45,359 bases of DNA, from the NCBI GenBank assembly GCA_019748095.1, contig JAIEQA010000043.1, positions 1 through 45,359 on the forward strand, written 5' to 3'. Source of the stretch: Caulobacteraceae bacterium (GTDB taxonomy: Bacteria; Pseudomonadota; Alphaproteobacteria; Caulobacterales; Caulobacteraceae). Below, piece after piece: positions 24,666-33,199 of this stretch. The notes under the pieces were generated by a model. It saw nothing but the letters and a program-made list of their open reading frames with translations, made no database searches and was not told the DNA's origin. The translations under genes were made by a program, and so were the position numbers. How positions within the stretch are numbered: the first letter of the stretch is position 1; the number at the start of each line of letters is the position of its first letter.

Positions 24666-26783
24666 GTGACCGACGCCCCCGTCATGATGAAGGACGGCAT
24701 GGCCCGTCCGTCCGGTGCGGACATCCGCGGCTGGCTGCTGCGCGGCGAGGTCGGCATGGCCGTCGGCGTGATCGGCGTCATCCTGCTGCTGATCCTCCCG
24801 GTGCCCGCCTTCCTGCTGGATGTCCTGCTGGCAGTCAGCCTGTTGTCTTCAGTCCTGATCCTGATGACGGCGCTGATGATGAAGCGGCCGCTGGACTTCG
24901 CCATCTTCCCGACGGTTCTGCTGGTTTCCACCCTGTTCCGTCTGGGCCTGAACCTTGCCTCCACCCGGCTGGTCCTGACCCACGGCCATGAGGGCCACGA
25001 CGCCGCCGGTCAGGTCATCGCTGCTTTCGGGGCGTTGATGATGGGCGGCAGCTTCATCATCGGGGTCATCATCTTCGCCATCATCCTGGTGGTGAATTTC
25101 GTCGTCATCACCAAGGGTTCGACCCGCATCGCCGAGGTCTCGGCCCGCTTCACCCTCGATTCCATGCCGGGCAAGCAGATGGCCATCGACGCCGATCTGT
25201 CTTCGGGCCTGATCACCGAGGACCAGGCCAAGCTGCGGCGCAAGGAGCTTGAGCAGGAATCGACCTTCTTCGGGGCCATGGACGGTGCGTCCAAATTCGT
25301 CCGCGGCGACGCCGTCGCGGGCCTGATCATCGTCTTTATCAATGTGATCGGCGGAATCCTGATCGGGGTGATCTCCCACGACCTGCCGGTCGGAGACGCC
25401 GCCAACACCTATATCCAGCTGACCATCGGTGACGGCCTCGTCACCCAGGTTCCGGCCATCATCATCTCGATCGCCGCAGGTTTTCTGGTGTCGAAGGCCG
25501 GCGTCGAGGGGTCAGCAGACAAGGCACTCGTCGCCCAGCTGGCCACCAACCCGGTCAGCCTCGGCATGGTCGCTGCCGCGTCCGGCCTGCTTGCCCTCAT
25601 CCCCGGCATGCCGATCCTTCCCTTCGCCGCCCTGGCCGCCGGAGCGGGCTTCATGGCGTGGCGTCTGGGCCGGGCGAAGCTGAAGCCGCAACCGACCGAG
25701 GCCGAGGTGGCAGCGGCAGAGGCTGCTGGCAAGCCGCGCGAGGAGACGGAGGAACCGATCAGCACCGCCCTGACCATCGATGAAGTGAAGATCGAACTGG
25801 GCTATTCCCTGCTCACCCTGATCAACGATCTGGAGGGGCGGCGCCTCACCGACCAGGTGCGGGCCCTGCGGCGTGCGCTTGCCCAGGAATACGGTTTCGT
25901 CATGCCGTCGGTGCGGATCCTCGACAACATGCGCCTGCCCAGCCAGGGCTACGCCATCCGGATCAAGGAGATGGAGGCCGGACAGGGCGAGGTCCGGCTG
26001 GGGTCGCTCATGGCCATGGATCCTGCCGGCCGTCAGGTCGAATTGCCCGGGGAACACACCAAGGAACCGGCCTTCGGCCTCCCCGCGACCTGGATCGACG
26101 AGAACCTGCGCGAGGAAGCCACCTTCCGCGGCTATACCATCGTCGACCCCTCGACCGTCCTGACCACGCACCTGACCGAAATCCTCAAGGAAAACATGGC
26201 CGAGCTGCTCAGCTATGCCGAGGTGCAGAAGCTGCTCAAGGAACTCGGGCCCGAGGAGCAGAAACTGGTCAGCGAGTTGATGCCTTCGGTTGTCACGGTC
26301 ACCACGCTGCAACGGGTGCTTCAGGCCCTGCTGCGCGAGAAGGTGTCGATCCGCGATCTGGCGGCCATTCTGGAAGGCCTGGCCGAGGCCGCGCCCCATA
26401 CGTCATCGGTCACCACCCTGGTCGAGCACGTCCGCACCCGGCTGGCCCGTCAGCTGTGCTGGCAGCATCGGGGTGAGGACGGGGCCTTGCCCATCATCAC
26501 CCTCTCACCCGACTGGGAGGCGGCCTTCGCCGAGTCGCTCGTCGGGGCCGGCGAGGACAAGCAACTGGCCATGGCACCGTCGCGGCTCCAGGATTTCATC
26601 CGCGCCGTGCGTGACGTGTTCGAACGGGCCGCCATGTCCGGCGAGAGCGCCATCCTGCTGACCGGTCCCCAGATCCGGCCCTATGTCCGCTCGATCATCG
26701 AACGCTTCCGCGGCCAGACCGTGGTGATGAGCCAGAACGAGGTCCACCCCAAGGCCCGGCTGAGAACGCTCGGCTCGGTCTGA
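24666..26783 (+). CDS. flhA: Flagellar export gate protein FlhA
   Basis: 705 residues from GTG 24666 (ATG 24684 is an alternative). Major component of the type III export gate. N-terminal half has about eight transmembrane segments (VGVIGVILLLILPVPAFLLD and on). The FHIPEP family signature is seen as RLGLNLASTRLVLTHGHEG, and the cytoplasmic loop as ARFTLDSMPGKQMAIDADL, with the conserved Asp of the proton-driven mechanism. The cytoplasmic ring-forming part begins near residue 340 and includes GYAIRIKEMEAGQGEVRLG, PATWIDENLREEA and VVDPSTVLTTHLTE-like sequence. Ends with one base between its stop and that of the convergent gene. Confidence 0.96.
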   Translation: MTDAPVMMKDGMARPSGADIRGWLLRGEVGMAVGVIGVILLLILPVPAFLLDVLLAVSLLSSVLILMTALMMKRPLDFAIFPTVLLVSTLFRLGLNLASTRLVLTHGHEGHDAAGQVIAAFGALMMGGSFIIGVIIFAIILVVNFVVITKGSTRIAEVSARFTLDSMPGKQMAIDADLSSGLITEDQAKLRRKELEQESTFFGAMDGASKFVRGDAVAGLIIVFINVIGGILIGVISHDLPVGDAANTYIQLTIGDGLVTQVPAIIISIAAGFLVSKAGVEGSADKALVAQLATNPVSLGMVAAASGLLALIPGMPILPFAALAAGAGFMAWRLGRAKLKPQPTEAEVAAAEAAGKPREETEEPISTALTIDEVKIELGYSLLTLINDLEGRRLTDQVRALRRALAQEYGFVMPSVRILDNMRLPSQGYAIRIKEMEAGQGEVRLGSLMAMDPAGRQVELPGEHTKEPAFGLPATWIDENLREEATFRGYTIVDPSTVLTTHLTEILKENMAELLSYAEVQKLLKELGPEEQKLVSELMPSVVTVTTLQRVLQALLREKVSIRDLAAILEGLAEAAPHTSSVTTLVEHVRTRLARQLCWQHRGEDGALPIITLSPDWEAAFAESLVGAGEDKQLAMAPSRLQDFIRAVRDVFERAAMSGESAILLTGPQIRPYVRSIIERFRGQTVVMSQNEVHPKARLRTLGSV

Positions 26784-26784
26784 T

Positions 26785-27498
26785 CTAGCTGACGCGTACG
26801 AAACCGCCCGCCGAGGCCTCCCGCGCCGCCTCGTTCGTGGGTCGCGCAATCAGGCCGGACTGGGTGATCCAGACCTCATAGGTGGCCCCGTCCGCCATCG
26901 GCATGTAGGCGGCCGAGCCGTACAGGGTGTCCACGGCGTCAACGTAGCGGCGGTACTTCCTCGCCGTATCCCAGACGCTCAGCGACCAGGGCAGGGCGGC
27001 CAGCGGGCCCGTCTCGGGCTCGTCGGTGAGGGCGTGAACGCTGCGCGCCCCGGTGCGCTCCAGTTCGATATCCTGATAGCGCCCTGCCAGCCGGTCCAGA
27101 CGGTACTGGGCATCCAGGCCCACCACATTGGCCCATGGCTTCCATTTCAGGACCTGGGCTTCCATCCGCCACTCATCCCCGTGGACCGGATAGACCGCCG
27201 TGCGCGCCGGGCGCTCCCCCTCGGCTGGCCGCGTGACCGTCGCCTCAAAATACTGCGGGGCCAGTTGCCGGATGGACAGCGTGGCCACCGGCCGCTCATA
27301 GGTCAGGCGGGCATAGGTCTGGACATTCTGCCCCAGCAGGGCGGTGCCGAGGGCACCTGCCAGCAGAACACCGCCTCCGGCCGTTCCAAAAAGTCCGCCC
27401 AGCAGGCGTCCCTTGAACAGCGAGGCAAGACCGCTGATCAGGATCAGACCTCCGACTATCGCGATCGCGGCCGGCGCAATCCACCACCACCAGAACAT
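26785..27498 (-). CDS. Conserved membrane protein, unknown (often labelled efflux pump)
   Basis: 237 residues from ATG 27498, preceded by an AG-rich ribosome site; the frame is open further upstream without support. Two hydrophobic segments: the Trp-rich start FWWWWIAPAAIAIVGGLILI and a Gly/Ala-rich helix (LLGGLFGTAGGGVLLAGALG). Then a soluble domain: VQTYARLTYERPVATLSIRQ, YFEATVTRP, AVYPVHGDEWRMEAQVLKWK, DLERTGARSVHAL-type strands, ITQSGLIARPTNEAA. Homologues in Caulobacterales carry the label cation/multidrug efflux pump (my recollection), but nothing resembling a transporter fold is seen. Confidence 0.75.
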   Translation of the reverse strand: MFWWWWIAPAAIAIVGGLILISGLASLFKGRLLGGLFGTAGGGVLLAGALGTALLGQNVQTYARLTYERPVATLSIRQLAPQYFEATVTRPAEGERPARTAVYPVHGDEWRMEAQVLKWKPWANVVGLDAQYRLDRLAGRYQDIELERTGARSVHALTDEPETGPLAALPWSLSVWDTARKYRRYVDAVDTLYGSAAYMPMADGATYEVWITQSGLIARPTNEAAREASAGGFVRVS

Positions 27499-27604
27499 TC
27501 GTCCCACTCCCCAAACGGCACAGCTTGCTAACCCAATGCTTTGCAACAGCACAGGTTGCGCCGCGAATGACTTCACTGGACACGCGAATGTGTACGGTTA
27601 AAGC

Positions 27605-29146
27605 GTGACAGCCATGTCCTCTGACTTTTCCACTGTCCTGTCACGTGCCGCGCGGTTCATGCGGGAACAGACGCTCGGCCGGTCCATCGTCGTTCTGTTG
27701 GGCGGAGCCCTCGCCCTGCTGCTTCTGGTCAATTTCAGCACCTTTGTCCTGATCCAGCGAACGGCCGCCTTCAACGAACAGGTGGAGTCGACCTGGCTTC
27801 TGCGTCGCGGGGTCCGCACTGTCCTTCTGAACCTGAAGGACGCGGAGACAGCCCAGCGGGGCTATCTCCTGACCGGCCAGCCCGCCTTCCTGCGGACCTT
27901 CGAACAGGCCAGCGAGGCCGGGCCGCGTCTGCTCGAGCAACTGGACCGCCTCGCGGGCGATGACCCCGTCGGCGTGGCCTCTGTCGAGGCGCTGACCGGG
28001 CTCTCCCGGGACAAGTTCATCGAGATGTCGGGGATCATCGATCTGGCGCGACAAGGGCGCACGGCGGACGCCCTGGCCCAGGTCCGGTCCGGACGCGGCA
28101 AGCAACTGATGGACGCGCTGGACGCCGAGATGGCTGATCTGGACTCCGAACTGGGCGCCCGCGTCGCCCAGCAGACCGCCCGGTCCGAGGCTTCGGCAGT
28201 CTTCACGATCGTCATCAATGGGGTTGCCGCCCTGCTGATCGTCCTTCTGGCCGGAGTCGTGCTGCTGCTGGTTCGTCGCTATCTCGAGGAGCTGAAACAG
28301 GCCCGGGCCGATGTCGACCGGATCAATGCGGGACTGGAGGAGACGGTCAAGACTCGCACTGCCGCCCTCGTGCGGGCCAATGAGGAGGTCCAGCGGTTCG
28401 CCTATATCGTCAGCCACGACCTGCGGTCGCCGTTGGTCAATGTCATGGGCTACACCGCCGAGCTGGAACAGGCCGGCAAGACCATCGATCTCCAGATGAC
28501 CAGGGTCGAGACCGAGGCCCCAGGTCTGGTGGAGCAGGACGCCCTGACAGCGGCGCGCGAGGATATCCCTGAGGCCGTCGGCTTTATCCGGGCCTCGACG
28601 GAAAAAATGGACCGGCTGATCAACGCCATCCTGAAGCTGTCCCGGGAAGGCCGGCGCAACCTCGTGCCGGAGACCCTTGATGTCGGGGCCATGGCCTCTC
28701 GTATCGCCGACAGCGTCCGGCACCAGATTGAGGCCGGAAACACGGACTTCGTCGTGGGGGAGATCGTCCCGTTCGAAAGCGATCGCCTCTCGATGGAACA
28801 GATCATCGGCAATCTCATCGACAATGCCGTGAAGTATCTGGACGCCTCCCGACCCGGTCGGATCGAGGTGTCCGGTCGGGACCTGCCGGACGGATGGGTC
28901 GAATACACGATCACCGACAACGGTCGCGGGATCGCTGAACGCGATCACGAACGGATCTTCGAGCTGTTCCGCCGTGCCGGCCGCCAGGACCGCCAGGGCG
29001 AGGGGCTGGGCCTGGCCTTCGTGCGCAACAGCGTTCGCCGTCTCGGCGGCTCGATCGATGTGGAGTCCGTCCCGGGCGAAGGCTCGACTTTCCGCCTGAA
29101 ATTCCCCAAACGCCTGAGCCTCGAGCCGGCAGGAGAGACCGCGTGA
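27605..29146 (+). CDS. CHASE3-domain sensor histidine kinase
   Basis: 513 residues from GTG 27605 (ATG 27614 possible). Membrane helix SIVVLLGGALALLLLVNFST, periplasmic CHASE3 domain with its hallmark LLNLKDAETAQRGYLLTGQ, second helix INGVAALLIVLLAGVVLLL, coiled-coil linker (RADVDRINAGLEETVKTRT), H-box IVSHDLRSPLVNVMG, N-box IGNLIDNAVKYLD, G1 TDNGRGI, G2 GEGLGLAFV. All catalytic elements are intact; the kinase core belongs to the phytochrome-like group that pairs with Rcp1-type regulators. The next gene is such a regulator and overlaps by GTGA. The signal is unknown. Confidence 0.93.
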   Translation: MTAMSSDFSTVLSRAARFMREQTLGRSIVVLLGGALALLLLVNFSTFVLIQRTAAFNEQVESTWLLRRGVRTVLLNLKDAETAQRGYLLTGQPAFLRTFEQASEAGPRLLEQLDRLAGDDPVGVASVEALTGLSRDKFIEMSGIIDLARQGRTADALAQVRSGRGKQLMDALDAEMADLDSELGARVAQQTARSEASAVFTIVINGVAALLIVLLAGVVLLLVRRYLEELKQARADVDRINAGLEETVKTRTAALVRANEEVQRFAYIVSHDLRSPLVNVMGYTAELEQAGKTIDLQMTRVETEAPGLVEQDALTAAREDIPEAVGFIRASTEKMDRLINAILKLSREGRRNLVPETLDVGAMASRIADSVRHQIEAGNTDFVVGEIVPFESDRLSMEQIIGNLIDNAVKYLDASRPGRIEVSGRDLPDGWVEYTITDNGRGIAERDHERIFELFRRAGRQDRQGEGLGLAFVRNSVRRLGGSIDVESVPGEGSTFRLKFPKRLSLEPAGETA

Positions 29147-29574
29147 CCAGCAGCAATCCCGTCAAGATCATCATGGTTGAGGACGACCACGGTCACGCCC
29201 GCCTGATCGAGAAGAACATCCGGCGAGCCAATATCCTCAACGAAATCGTTCACTTCGATCATGGTCAACCGGCACTCGACTATCTGTTCAGCGAGGATGT
29301 ACGCGCCAATGGGCCGATGCTGATCCTGCTGGATCTGAACCTGCCGGACATGAGCGGGACCGACATCCTGGCCGAGGTCAAACGTGACGAGCGCCTGAAG
29401 CGTGCGCCCGTCGTCGTCCTCACCACCACGGACGACAAGACCGAAATCCAGCGCTGCTATGATCTGGGCTGCAACGTCTACATCACCAAACCGGTCGACT
29501 ATGAGAGTTTCGCGGGGGCGATCCGGCAGCTGGGCCTGTTCCTGTCTGTCATGCAGGCACCGGAAATCGAATGA
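29143..29574 (+). CDS. Single-domain response regulator, Rcp1-like
   Basis: 143 residues from GTG 29143, overlapping the kinase stop. Only a receiver domain is present: acidic pair in IIMVEDDHGHARLI, phospho-Asp in LILLDLNLPDMSG, Thr-Thr in VVVLTTTDD, Lys in VYITKPVDYESF. The insertion and NP/DLNLP pattern are those of Rcp1, the partner of cyanobacterial phytochrome Cph1. With no output domain it should work by protein contact or as a phosphate shuttle, most simply between the kinases on either side. Ends in an ATGA overlap with the next gene. Confidence 0.93.
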   Translation: MTSSNPVKIIMVEDDHGHARLIEKNIRRANILNEIVHFDHGQPALDYLFSEDVRANGPMLILLDLNLPDMSGTDILAEVKRDERLKRAPVVVLTTTDDKTEIQRCYDLGCNVYITKPVDYESFAGAIRQLGLFLSVMQAPEIE

Positions 29575-30614
29575 CCGATGGAACGCCGCCGATCCGGCTT
29601 CTGTATATCGATGACGACCGCGGCCTGTCCCGTCTGGTCCAGAAGGAGCTCGGCCGTCACGGCTATGAGGTGACGCTTGCGGTGGACGGGGATGCCGGGG
29701 TCGCCGCCCTGGATGACGGCGAGTTCGACGTCTGCGCGCTCGACCATTACATGCCGGGCCGGGACGGGCTCGATGTCCTGCCTGACCTGCTGCATCGCCC
29801 CGCGCCACCCCCCGTCGTCTATGTGACCGGGGCCCAGGAGGGTCGCATCGCCGTCGCGGCCCTGCGCGCCGGAGCCTCCGACTATGTGATCAAGGACGTC
29901 TCCGAGGATTTCACTGCCCTGCTGCGGTCGGCGCTGGAAGACGCCCTGCTGCGTCGCCGCCTCGAACGGGAGAATGAACTGGCCCAGGAAGAGGTCCGCC
30001 TGGCCCGTGACCGGGCCGAGACCATGCTGCGCGAGGTGAACCACCGGGTCGGCAATTCGCTGCAGCTGGTCTCGACCTTCATCTCGCTCCAGCTCCGCCA
30101 TCTCGTGAATGAGGGGGCCCGCGACGCCCTGCGCGAAGCCCAGGCCCGCATTGAAGCCGTCGCCCATGTCCATCGCCGTCTCTACACATCCGGAGACATG
30201 GAGACGGTCGATATGCAGGCCTATCTCGACGGGCTGGTGGATGAGCTGGCCAAGTCGCTTGGTCCGGATACGACGTCCCCCCGGATCGTCCTCCAGGCCT
30301 CACCGCTCCGCGTCTCGACCGATCAGGCCGTTTCGCTGGGTGTGGTGGTCACCGAACTGGTCACCAATGCGGTGAAATACGCCTATGCTCCGGGCCAGAC
30401 CGGCGAGATTCGCGTGATCCTCGCGCCCGACGCTGACGGCCGGCGCGCCATACTGACCGTCGAGGATGACGGTCCCGGTCTGGGGGACGGCTTACCCAAG
30501 GGCACGGGTCTGGGTGGCAAGATCATCGCCGCCATGGCTTCGGGCCTGCGTTCGGCGGTGGAGTTCGACGGGGCTCACAAGGGTGTGCGCGCCCATCTGG
30601 CCTTTGATCTGTGA
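29571..30614 (+). CDS. Receiver-HisKA_2 hybrid histidine kinase
   Basis: 347 residues, soluble. N-terminal receiver (LLYIDDDRGLSRLV, phospho-Asp in CALDHYMPGRDG, Thr in VVYVTGAQ, Lys in DYVIKDVS) joined by a helical linker to a HisKA_2 kinase (H-box LREVNHRVGNSLQLVSTFIS, N-box TELVTNAVKYAYA, G1 VEDDGPGLGD, G2 GTGLGGKIIAAM). Such kinases, with the receiver in front, are frequent in alphaproteobacteria, and several act in the general stress response or in cell-cycle control. The receiver probably takes phosphate from the CHASE3 kinase or gates the kinase. GTGA overlap with the NUDIX gene. Confidence 0.92.
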   Translation: MTDGTPPIRLLYIDDDRGLSRLVQKELGRHGYEVTLAVDGDAGVAALDDGEFDVCALDHYMPGRDGLDVLPDLLHRPAPPPVVYVTGAQEGRIAVAALRAGASDYVIKDVSEDFTALLRSALEDALLRRRLERENELAQEEVRLARDRAETMLREVNHRVGNSLQLVSTFISLQLRHLVNEGARDALREAQARIEAVAHVHRRLYTSGDMETVDMQAYLDGLVDELAKSLGPDTTSPRIVLQASPLRVSTDQAVSLGVVVTELVTNAVKYAYAPGQTGEIRVILAPDADGRRAILTVEDDGPGLGDGLPKGTGLGGKIIAAMASGLRSAVEFDGAHKGVRAHLAFDL

Positions 30615-31102
30615 CGCCGTCGCTGCAGTTCGGCACCGCGGACCCCGGCGTCCTCTACCAGCTCCGTCCGGCGGTGTTCGGTCTCGTTGTTGACGACGGC
30701 CGGCTGGCTTGCGTGCGGGTGACCCGTGACATCCCCTATCTGGACCTGCCGGGTGGCGCGGTGGACGGCGATGAGAGCGAGGAACAGGCGCTGGTCCGCG
30801 AGTTTATCGAGGAGACCGGGATGACGGTGCGTCCGTTGGACCGGGTGGCGGAGGCGGGACAGTTCTTCCGCCGGTCGGACGATGCGCCGGTCAACAATCT
30901 CGCGGGTTTCTGGCTGTGCGAGCGTCTGTCGATCGCTCCTGACCGCAAGGTCGAGGCCGACCATGAACTGGTCTGGCTGGATCCCCTGACCGCCCTTGCG
31001 GGTCTGCGTCACGACGCCCACGCCTGGGCCGTCGCCACATGGCTGCGCCATCCTTCAAGCGCTACCATACGGAACACTCCGGTCCCTCGGCCGCTTTTCT
31101 GA
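30611..31102 (+). CDS. NUDIX hydrolase
   Basis: 163 residues from GTG 30611. The Nudix box GX5EX7REUXEEXGU is read around residues 48-70 as GGAVDGDESEEQALVREF followed by IEETGM; all catalytic Glu residues are present. Flanking strands: LRPAVFGLVVDDGRLACVRV and ELVWLDPLTAL. It hydrolyses nucleoside diphosphates linked to another moiety; the substrate is unknown (ADP-ribose, 8-oxo-dGTP and others occur in the family). Translationally coupled to the kinase chain, which is unusual for this enzyme. Confidence 0.92.
   Translation: MTPSLQFGTADPGVLYQLRPAVFGLVVDDGRLACVRVTRDIPYLDLPGGAVDGDESEEQALVREFIEETGMTVRPLDRVAEAGQFFRRSDDAPVNNLAGFWLCERLSIAPDRKVEADHELVWLDPLTALAGLRHDAHAWAVATWLRHPSSATIRNTPVPRPLF
31071..31095 (+). 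promoter_or_regulatory. EcfG-like promoter candidate for the CsbD-like gene
   Basis: GGAAC (31071-31075) then 16 bases, then CGCT (31092-31095). The alphaproteobacterial general-stress sigma EcfG recognises GGAAC-N16/17-CGTT; the -10 here has one mismatch. It lies in the last codons of the NUDIX gene, about 50 bases before the csbD-like ATG. CsbD-like genes are common stress-regulon members, which makes it plausible. Confidence 0.35.
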
Positions 31103-31147
31103 TCCAAGCGTCGCTACCGTGGCGACGTCGAACGTCAGGAGCCCCCC

Positions 31148-31327
31148 ATGGCCGATCACGACCGTATCGAAGGTGCCGCCAAGACCGTTGGCGGCAACAT
31201 GAAGGAAGCCGCCGGCAAGTTGACCGGCGACGAAAAGTTGAAGGCCGAAGGCCGTGCCGACCAGCTCGAAGGCAAGGTTCAGAACACCGTCGGCGGCATC
31301 AAGGATGCCGTGCGCGAGCACAAATAG
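31148..31327 (+). CDS. CsbD-like stress protein
   Basis: 59 residues, with AGGAG 7 bases before ATG 31148. The sequence (MADHDRIEGAAKTVGGNMKE, AAGKLTGDEKLKAEGRADQL, KVQNTVGGIKDAVREHK) is a classic CsbD family member: a short, charged, Gly/Lys-rich protein, probably four-helical and very soluble. CsbD of Bacillus is controlled by the stress sigma factor SigB; in alphaproteobacteria such genes are often under EcfG. The molecular role is not known. It ends before a strong terminator. Confidence 0.9.
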   Translation: MADHDRIEGAAKTVGGNMKEAAGKLTGDEKLKAEGRADQLEGKVQNTVGGIKDAVREHK

Positions 31328-31384
31328 GACGCGCGTTTAACTCCGGGGCCAACCCGGGGTGGACGGCACGGTCTGTGCGAGACC

Positions 31385-31413
31385 AAAGGGCGCGCCAACG
31401 GCGCGCCCTTTTT
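31385..31413 (+). terminator. Rho-independent terminator
   Basis: AAAGGGCGCGCC (31385-31396) pairs perfectly with GGCGCGCCCTTT (31400-31411) over an AAC loop, followed by TT to 31413. The best intrinsic terminator in the window, 57 bases after the CsbD-like stop. The convergent gene stops at 31421, so it may also serve that side. Confidence 0.9.
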
Positions 31414-31420
31414 GCTGTCC

Positions 31421-31927
31421 TCAATCCTTGCCGAACAGGCGAAAGGACAGGCCGCCCTCATCATCGCTTCGGGTCTCGTTGCGGCATTCCGTGATGAACA
31501 CCACCGATCCGCCCTGCCGGGTCGGTCGGGGACGGCAATCCGGGGCCTGGGCCGACGCGACCACAGTCCCCCGACGTTCCGGCACGCCGCACTGGATCGG
31601 ATAGGTGCCATCGTCTCCCGGTGTGGCGAGGCAGGGAACAGGGGTGTTCGCCGGCAGCAAGCCTGCCGGCAGCCGATCGCCGAGCGCGGCATGGAGATCG
31701 CCCCGGATCCGGGCCTGACAGGCCTCGAGCGACGGGTCCCGCCGGATCATCGGACTGCACTGGGATCTCTCCCAGCCGAACGGATCCGCAAGCGCCCATG
31801 CCGGCAAATCGCTGTTCGCCATTTCGCGGGCCGGCGTCGGTTCGACGACCGGTGCCGGCATTTCCCAGACGACGGGACTTCCCGCTGCCTGCTGCAGAGC
31901 CATTGCCATCGCGAGCACAGTCAGCAT
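31421..31927 (-). CDS. Secreted cysteine-containing protein, unknown
   Basis: 168 residues. Hydrophobic N-terminus MLTVLAMAMALQQAAG is a short signal peptide, probably cut after AAG. The mature protein holds six or so cysteines (SQCSPMIR, EACQARI, PCLATPGD, IQCGVPERR, PDCRPRP, ECRNE), which suggests disulfide bonds in the periplasm. Segment LPAWALADPFGWERSQCSPM looks conserved. I do not recognise a domain. It stands between the CsbD-like gene and a CoxE-like gene, with no operon partner. Confidence 0.7.
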   Translation of the reverse strand: MLTVLAMAMALQQAAGSPVVWEMPAPVVEPTPAREMANSDLPAWALADPFGWERSQCSPMIRRDPSLEACQARIRGDLHAALGDRLPAGLLPANTPVPCLATPGDDGTYPIQCGVPERRGTVVASAQAPDCRPRPTRQGGSVVFITECRNETRSDDEGGLSFRLFGKD

Positions 31928-32000
31928 CGGATCACTCTCCTGAGGAAGTCAGCCTCGCATATACCCGATTTCCGTGCATCTAACGTCGGCGTCAAAGCCC

Positions 32001-33179
32001 TTAGCGCGTCAGCGCCCGCATGGCGCGATCCAGCCCGTCCAGCGTCAGGGGATACATCCGCTCGTCCATGACCTCGGACAACAGTTTCACCGAGGCCGTG
32101 TAACTCCAGTAGCGCTCGGCGACGGGGTTCAGCCACACCGACTTGTCCCATTGCAGCCGCGCCCGCCGCATCCAGACCGCCCCGGCCTCCTCGTTCCAGT
32201 GCTCGACCGACCCGCCCGGCATGGTCACCTCATAGGGCGACATCGTCGCGTCCCCGACGAAGATCGCCCGCCAGTCGCCATTGTATTTGTGCAGCAGATC
32301 CCACGTCGGAATGGTCTCCCCGTGCCGACGCCGGTTGTCCTTCCACACACCCTCGTACAGGCAGTTGTGAAAGTAGAAGAACTCCAGGTTCTTGAACTCG
32401 GTCCGGGCCGCGCTGAACAGTTCCTCGCACAGCTTGATATGGCCATCCATCGACCCGCCGACGTCGAGGAACAGAAGGACCTTGATCGTGTTGCGCCGCT
32501 CCGGCCGCATGCGGATGTCCAGCCATCCCTGCCGCGCCGTCCCGTCGATCGTCCCGTCGATATCCAGTTCCTCGGCCGCGCCTTCACGCGCGAAACGCCT
32601 GAGCCGCCGCAGCGCAACCTTGATGTTGCGCGTACCCAGTTCGACCGTGTCGTCCAGATTGCGGAACTCGCGCTTCTCCCAGACCTTGACTGCGCGGCCA
32701 TGCTGGCCGGGCCCGCCGATGCGGACGCCCTCGGGATTGTAGCCCCCATGGCCGAAGGGGCTGGTTCCGCCAGTGCCGATCCATTTGGACCCGCCCTCGT
32801 GGCGCTCCTTCTGCTCGTCCATCCGCTGCTTCAGCGTCTCCATCAGCTTGTCGAAGCCACCCATGGCCTCGATCTCGGCCTTCTCCTCGTCGGTGAGGAA
32901 TTTCTGGTTCAGCAGCTTCAGCCAGTCGTCGGGTATCTCCAGCATTGGCGCATCGCCAGTCCCGATTGTCTCGATTCCCTTGAACACCGTGCCGAACACC
33001 TGGTCGAACCGGTCATAGTGTTTCTCGTCCTTGACCAGCACCGCGCGCGACAGGTGATAGAAGTCCTCGACTCGCCCCCCGGCCACGTCCTTGTCCATGG
33101 CCTCCATCAGATGGAGCCATTCCTTGGTCGAGACGGGCACCTTCGCCTGACGCAGGGCGGTGAAGAAGGGGAGGAGCAT
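32001..33179 (-). CDS. CoxE-like VWA domain protein
   Basis: 392 residues, soluble. The N-terminal region (FFTALRQAKVPVSTKEWLHL, HLSRAVLVKDEKHYDRFDQV) and the C-terminal VWA domain with the MIDAS motif LLFLDVGGSMDGH (near residue 238) identify the VWA/CoxE family (DUF1194-like relatives excluded by the N-terminus). The family partners MoxR AAA+ ATPases to insert metals or mature enzymes; the classical CoxE is in CO dehydrogenase maturation. No MoxR gene is in the window, so the partner is elsewhere. The middle holds a Gly-rich loop (GTGGTSPFGHGGYNPEG). The GNAT gene upstream is 20 bases away on the same strand. Confidence 0.9.
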   Translation of the reverse strand: MLLPFFTALRQAKVPVSTKEWLHLMEAMDKDVAGGRVEDFYHLSRAVLVKDEKHYDRFDQVFGTVFKGIETIGTGDAPMLEIPDDWLKLLNQKFLTDEEKAEIEAMGGFDKLMETLKQRMDEQKERHEGGSKWIGTGGTSPFGHGGYNPEGVRIGGPGQHGRAVKVWEKREFRNLDDTVELGTRNIKVALRRLRRFAREGAAEELDIDGTIDGTARQGWLDIRMRPERRNTIKVLLFLDVGGSMDGHIKLCEELFSAARTEFKNLEFFYFHNCLYEGVWKDNRRRHGETIPTWDLLHKYNGDWRAIFVGDATMSPYEVTMPGGSVEHWNEEAGAVWMRRARLQWDKSVWLNPVAERYWSYTASVKLLSEVMDERMYPLTLDGLDRAMRALTR

Positions 33180-33199
33180 GGGGTGAACCTGAGCCCGGA

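Noticed and set aside
27590..27604. CtrA half-site GGTTAAAG before the CHASE3 kinase
   Set aside because: Only one half of the box is present and no second TTAA follows at seven bases.
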